Part shown: piece by piece, positions 6,119 to 9,143 of the stretch
How positions within the stretch are numbered: the first letter of the stretch is position 1
How the letters are laid out: the number at the start of each line of letters is the position of its first letter
NCBI GenBank assembly: GCA_002377245.1
Contig: DFPL01000205.1
Span: 1-9,143 of the forward strand
DNA from: Enterobacteriaceae bacterium UBA3516
GTDB lineage: Bacteria; Pseudomonadota; Gammaproteobacteria; Enterobacterales; Enterobacteriaceae
Direction of reading: 5' to 3'
DNA length: 9,143 bases
The notes under the pieces: generated by a model
What the model was told of the DNA's origin: nothing
Seen by the model: the letters and a program-made list of their open reading frames with translations, nothing else
Database searches by the model: none
Position numbers and translations under genes: made by a program

Positions 6119-6157
6119 AGAGGGCCTCACTTTGATTTATAGTCAGGTGGGGCTTTT
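6109..6157 (+). ncRNA. sokA: Antisense RNA SokA (predicted)
   Basis: Predicted antisense RNA of about 50 bases, the size known for Sok RNAs (roughly 50-65). It covers the mok start region in the opposite direction, and pairing would block mok translation and so hokA. The 3' end is set by a clear terminator. The 5' end is only estimated from a candidate -10 box and may be a few bases off. Sok RNAs are short-lived in known systems, whereas hok mRNA is stable; that difference lets the toxin appear when transcription of the locus stops. Confidence 0.7.
6124..6157 (+). terminator. sokA terminator
   Basis: GCCTCAC (6124-6130) pairs with GTGGGGC (6147-6153), one G-T pair included, and an inner TGA/TCA pairing extends the hairpin. 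TTTTCT follows. This is the expected rho-independent end of a Sok-type RNA. Confidence 0.78.
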
Positions 6158-6182
6158 CTCTGTCTGCCTTTCAGCAAATGCC

Positions 6183-6218
6183 TGAGACAAACAGTCTCAA
6201 GCACCCGGCAGCATTCTA
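6183..6218 (-). promoter_or_regulatory. hokA mRNA promoter -10 and 5'-end hairpin
   Basis: On the - strand TAGAAT (6213-6218, five of six -10 bases) lies seven bases before GGGTGCTTGAGAC, which closely resembles the 5' end of hok mRNA of plasmid R1 as I recall it, so transcription probably starts near 6206. The -35 region is poor. A six-bp hairpin TGAGAC/GTCTCA (6183-6188 with 6194-6199) stands at the start of the transcript, where hok-family mRNAs carry a 5' stem. Confidence 0.6.
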
Positions 6219-6342
6219 ACGTAAATAACGCCACTACCGATGTTGATAGATTCTTAAATTAATTCTGCATAATCAATAACAACTTACCAATATATTTACA
6301 CGAGTATTATTAAAGGAACACTTAATATTAATTTCAGATAAT
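6219..6342. other. AT-rich spacer between hokA and glyS
   Basis: With the hok leader and the glyS terminator set aside, this spacer is AT-rich and has no convincing gene, repeat or RNA. It may carry upstream promoter elements for hokA, but none is clear. Confidence 0.6.
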
Positions 6343-6371
6343 AAAAAACCCGCCGGGAGGCAGGTTTTTTT
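6343..6371. terminator. glyS terminator
   Basis: A seven-bp stem with one mismatch (ACCCGCC with GGCAGGT) around a short GGGA loop is flanked by six A on one side and seven T on the other. It therefore works in either direction. It begins 18 bp past the glyS stop and ends the glyQS transcript. Confidence 0.88.
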
Positions 6372-6389
6372 AATTAACGTAACCGTTAC

Positions 6390-8459
6390 TTACTGCAACA
6401 GCGAAATATCCGCGACCTGCAGGAACAATTCACGCAGTTTGGCGAGCAGCGTCAGACGGTTCAGACGAACATCTTTCTCTTCCGCATTGACCATCACGTT
6501 TTCGAAGAACTCATCTACCGGCTCGCGCAGTGCTGCCAGCTCAATCAGGGCTTCCTGATAGCGACCTTCAGCAAAGTACGGCTGCAACTTGTCACGTAAT
6601 ACAACCAGGTTGCCGGCCAGTTTAATCTCTGCCGCTTCTTTCAGCACGGAAGCATGCACAATGTCGTTCAGCGTTTCATCTGATTTCGCCAGGATGTTCG
6701 ACACACGCTTGTTGGCTGCGGCCAGCGCAGAGGCCTCTTCCAGAGTGCGGAAGTGGGACACGGCCTTCATACGCGCATCGAAATCTGCCGGACGAGTCGG
6801 ACGACGCGCCAGCACCGCCTGGATGGTATCGACGGTGTAACCTTCGTCCTGGTACCAGGCGCGGAAGCGACCAAGCATAAAGTCGATAACGTCATCCACA
6901 ACCTTCGCGTTGGTCAGCTTGTCGCCGTACAGACGCACCGCTTCTTCGGTCAGCGTTTGCAGATCCAGATTCAGGTTCTTCTCAACGATGATACGCAGCA
7001 CGCCCAGCGCAGCACGACGCAGCGCAAACGGGTCTTTATCGCCTTTCGGATGCTGACCGATACCGAAGATACCCGCGAGGGTGTCCATCTTGTCGGCAAT
7101 CGCCACGGCACAGGCGACCGGATTAGACGGCAGCGCATCACCCGCAAAGCGCGGCTGATACTGCTCGTTCAGCGCCACAGCCACATCTTCTGCTTCGCCG
7201 TCATGGCGAGCATAGTGCATGCCCATCACGCCCTGAGTGTCGGTGAATTCGAAGACCATGTTGGTCATCAGGTCACATTTAGACAGCAGGCCCGCGCGGG
7301 TCGCATGGTTAACGTCAGCACCAATCTGACCGGCAATCCAGCCCGCCAGCGCCTGAATACGGTCGGTCTTGTCGCGCAGCGTACCCAGTTGCTGTTGGAA
7401 CAGCACGGTTTGCAGACGTGGAAGATTATCTTCCAGACGTTTTTTACGGTCGGTGTTGAAGAAGAACTCAGCATCAGCCAGACGCGGACGCACAACCTTC
7501 TCGTTACCGGAGATAATCTGAATCGGATCTTTAGATTCGATGTTGGCAACGAAGATAAAGTTCGGCAGCAACTTGCCGTCGTTGGCGTAAACCGGGAAGT
7601 ACTTCTGGTCGCCTTTCATGGTGTAGACCAGCGCTTCAGACGGAACCGCGAGGAATTTTTCTTCGAATTTCGCCGTCAGCACCACCGGCCATTCCACCAG
7701 CGAGGTGACTTCTTCCAGCAGGCTTTCGCTCAGGTCAGCGTTACCGCCAATCTTACGCGCCGCTTCTTCAGCATCGGCTTTGATTTTCGCTTTACGCTCA
7801 GCGTAATCCGCAATCACTTTGCCACGCTGACGCAGAATCTCAGGATACTGGTCGGCGTTGTCGATGGTGAATTCCGGCTCGCCCATAAAGCGATGGCCGC
7901 GAATGACGCGATCGGACTGAATGCCCAGAATGGTTGCCGGAATGAGTTTGTCACCCAGCAGCAAAGTGACGGTGTGCACCGGGCGCACAAAGTGGACGTC
8001 GCTTGCGCCCCAGCGCATCAGTTTAGGCACTGGCAGCTTAGCCAGCGAAGAGGCAATCATGTTCGGCAGCAGCGCTTCGGCACTTTCGCCTTTCACGTGC
8101 GCACGGTACAGCAGCCATTCGCCTTTGTCGGTCACCAGACGCTCAGCCTGGTCAACAGTGATACCACAACCGCGCGCCCAACCTTCTGCTGCTTTGCTCG
8201 GTTGACCGCTGGCATCGAACGCCTGGGCAATGGCCGGGCCGCGTTTTTCCACTTCGCGGTCTGGCTGAGAAGCGGACAGGTTAGCCACTTTCAGTGCCAG
8301 ACGACGCGGGGCCGCAAACCATTCAACGTTGCCATGCGCAAGGCCAGCCGCGTCCAGTTCTGCCGTCACGTTGGCAGCAAAAGATTCCGCCAGGTTACGC
8401 AGGGCTTTTGGTGGCAGCTCTTCGGTGCCGATTTCCACCAGGAAAGTATTCTCAGACAT
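6390..8459 (-). CDS. glyS: Glycyl-tRNA synthetase beta subunit
   Basis: A 689-residue cytoplasmic protein, the full length of E. coli GlyS. It is one half of the tetrameric (alpha2-beta2) bacterial glycyl-tRNA synthetase, which charges tRNA-Gly. The beta subunit holds the tRNA, while the catalytic site is on the alpha subunit. The N-terminus MSENTFLVEIGTEELPPKAL is the family's hallmark opening. Conserved stretches include EWPVV at 256-260, MKGDQKYFPV at 281-290 and RPRLADAEFFF at 324-334. The middle, around 390-480, corresponds to the HD-like domain, and the C-terminal 110 residues to the DALR-type anticodon-binding domain. GAGG at 8466-8469 overlaps the glyQ stop codon and sits six bases before ATG, so translation is probably coupled to glyQ. 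The frame is intact. Confidence 0.98.
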   Translation of the reverse strand: MSENTFLVEIGTEELPPKALRNLAESFAANVTAELDAAGLAHGNVEWFAAPRRLALKVANLSASQPDREVEKRGPAIAQAFDASGQPSKAAEGWARGCGITVDQAERLVTDKGEWLLYRAHVKGESAEALLPNMIASSLAKLPVPKLMRWGASDVHFVRPVHTVTLLLGDKLIPATILGIQSDRVIRGHRFMGEPEFTIDNADQYPEILRQRGKVIADYAERKAKIKADAEEAARKIGGNADLSESLLEEVTSLVEWPVVLTAKFEEKFLAVPSEALVYTMKGDQKYFPVYANDGKLLPNFIFVANIESKDPIQIISGNEKVVRPRLADAEFFFNTDRKKRLEDNLPRLQTVLFQQQLGTLRDKTDRIQALAGWIAGQIGADVNHATRAGLLSKCDLMTNMVFEFTDTQGVMGMHYARHDGEAEDVAVALNEQYQPRFAGDALPSNPVACAVAIADKMDTLAGIFGIGQHPKGDKDPFALRRAALGVLRIIVEKNLNLDLQTLTEEAVRLYGDKLTNAKVVDDVIDFMLGRFRAWYQDEGYTVDTIQAVLARRPTRPADFDARMKAVSHFRTLEEASALAAANKRVSNILAKSDETLNDIVHASVLKEAAEIKLAGNLVVLRDKLQPYFAEGRYQEALIELAALREPVDEFFENVMVNAEEKDVRLNRLTLLAKLRELFLQVADISLLQ

Positions 8460-8468
8460 GGCCGCCTC

Positions 8469-9143
8469 TTATTTATTCTTGTTGCACATCGGGAAGCCGA
8501 GGGCTTCACGGGAAGCATAATAAGCTTCAGCTACCGCTTTGGTCAGGGTACGAATGCGCAGGATATAACGCTGACGTTCGGTGACGGAGATGGCTTTACG
8601 CGCATCCAGCAGGTTAAAGCTGTGGGCAGCCTTCAGAATGCGCTCATAAGCAGGCAGCGGCAGCGGATTTTCCAGCGCCAGCAACTGCTGGGCTTCTTTC
8701 TCATACTGCTCAAAGCAGGAGAAGAGGAAATCCACATCGGCGTATTCGAAGTTATAAGTGGACTGTTCCACTTCATTCTGATGGAACACGTCGCCGTAGG
8801 TAGTTTTACCCAGCGGGCCGTCGCTCCAGACCAGATCGTAAACGCTGTCTACGCCCTGGATGTACATGGCCAGACGTTCCAGACCGTAAGTGATCTCGCC
8901 GGTCACCGGTTTACACTCCAGGCCACCAACCTGCTGGAAGTAAGTAAACTGCGTGACTTCCATGCCGTTCAGCCACACTTCCCAGCCCAGACCCCAGGCA
9001 CCCAGCGTTGGGTTTTCCCAGTTGTCTTCAACGAAGCGAATGTCGTGGATGGTAGGGTCCATACCCAGCTCTTTCAGCGAACCCAGGTACAGCTCCTGAA
9101 TGTTGTCCGGGGAGGGCTTAATGACCACCTGGAACTGATAGTA
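8469..9143 (-). CDS. glyQ: Glycyl-tRNA synthetase alpha subunit (5' end beyond window)
   Basis: The C-terminal 224 residues of the catalytic alpha subunit. By alignment to the 303-residue E. coli protein as I recall it, residues 80-303 are present, opening with YYQFQVVIKPSPDN at the window edge. This is a class II aminoacyl-tRNA synthetase that forms glycyl-adenylate and transfers glycine to tRNA-Gly with GlyS. Visible conserved parts include the segment around WENPTLGAWGLGWEVWLNG and motif 3 in TYGLERLAMYIQG. An internal GTG at 9126-9128 is not the start; the real start, promoter and leader lie to the right of the window. The gene ends nine bases before glyS, in the usual glyQ-glyS operon order. 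Confidence 0.98.
   Translation of the reverse strand, partial: YYQFQVVIKPSPDNIQELYLGSLKELGMDPTIHDIRFVEDNWENPTLGAWGLGWEVWLNGMEVTQFTYFQQVGGLECKPVTGEITYGLERLAMYIQGVDSVYDLVWSDGPLGKTTYGDVFHQNEVEQSTYNFEYADVDFLFSCFEQYEKEAQQLLALENPLPLPAYERILKAAHSFNLLDARKAISVTERQRYILRIRTLTKAVAEAYYASREALGFPMCNKNK

Noticed and set aside
6306..6326. ATTATTAAAGG followed by AACACT resembles the end of the E. coli cspA leader as I recall it, hinting at a cspA remnant.
   Set aside because: The match is short and AT-rich, it is on the wrong side of hokA compared with K-12, and no cold-shock coding sequence follows.
7268..7549. 93-codon frame on the glyS strand in another register.
   Set aside because: It is embedded in glyS, has no ribosome site and shows no domain; glyS itself is unbroken.
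1..9143. Search for CRISPR arrays, tRNA or rRNA genes, transposases, phage genes and attachment-site repeats.
   Set aside because: No regularly spaced repeats, no tRNA-like fold or sequence, and no mobile-element protein were seen; the only dispersed-type repeat is at 1-126.

Overview
The window is chromosomal DNA of an enterobacterium of the family Enterobacteriaceae. The backbone genes ghrB, yiaF, yiaG, hokA, glyS and glyQ follow the gene order and strands of the Escherichia coli K-12 ghrB-glyQ region, and their products agree closely with the E. coli proteins as I remember them. The genus cannot be fixed from this stretch; an Enterobacter, Leclercia or Citrobacter-like organism would fit.

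Layout. Positions 1-126 are a non-coding repeat whose ends form a perfect 17-bp inverted repeat. A two-gene sugar-acid unit follows on the + strand: a KguT-like 2-ketogluconate permease of the MFS anion:cation symporter family, then ghrB, a 2-ketoaldonate/hydroxypyruvate reductase, 19 bp downstream. A perfect 13-bp terminator stem separates ghrB from the convergent lipoprotein gene yiaF (DUF3053). yiaG, a small Xre-type regulator, diverges from yiaF across a 378-bp gap that holds two palindromes. Next, on the - strand, is an ABC-F ATPase gene, followed by a hokA/mokA/sokA type I toxin-antitoxin locus and glyS-glyQ, the two subunits of tetrameric glycyl-tRNA synthetase. glyQ runs off the right edge.

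Function. The permease and GhrB plausibly form an uptake-and-reduction module for 2-ketogluconate or a related ketoaldonate. glyQ and glyS are 9 bp apart and glyS has its ribosome binding site against the glyQ stop, so the two subunits are co-translated. hokA carries the full regulatory apparatus of its family: the in-frame Mok leader, a 5' leader with the family's hairpin, an antisense Sok RNA with promoter and terminator, and 3' sequences able to pair back to the 5' region.

The main departure from E. coli K-12 is between yiaG and hokA. There K-12 has the cold-shock gene cspA on the + strand; here I find no cspA-like reading frame, and a complete ABC-F gene lies on the opposite strand. Its leader contains a very short open frame and small inverted repeats, which raises the possibility of translation-coupled regulation. 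I see no CRISPR array, tRNA, rRNA, transposase or phage gene, and no clearly unprecedented multi-gene system.
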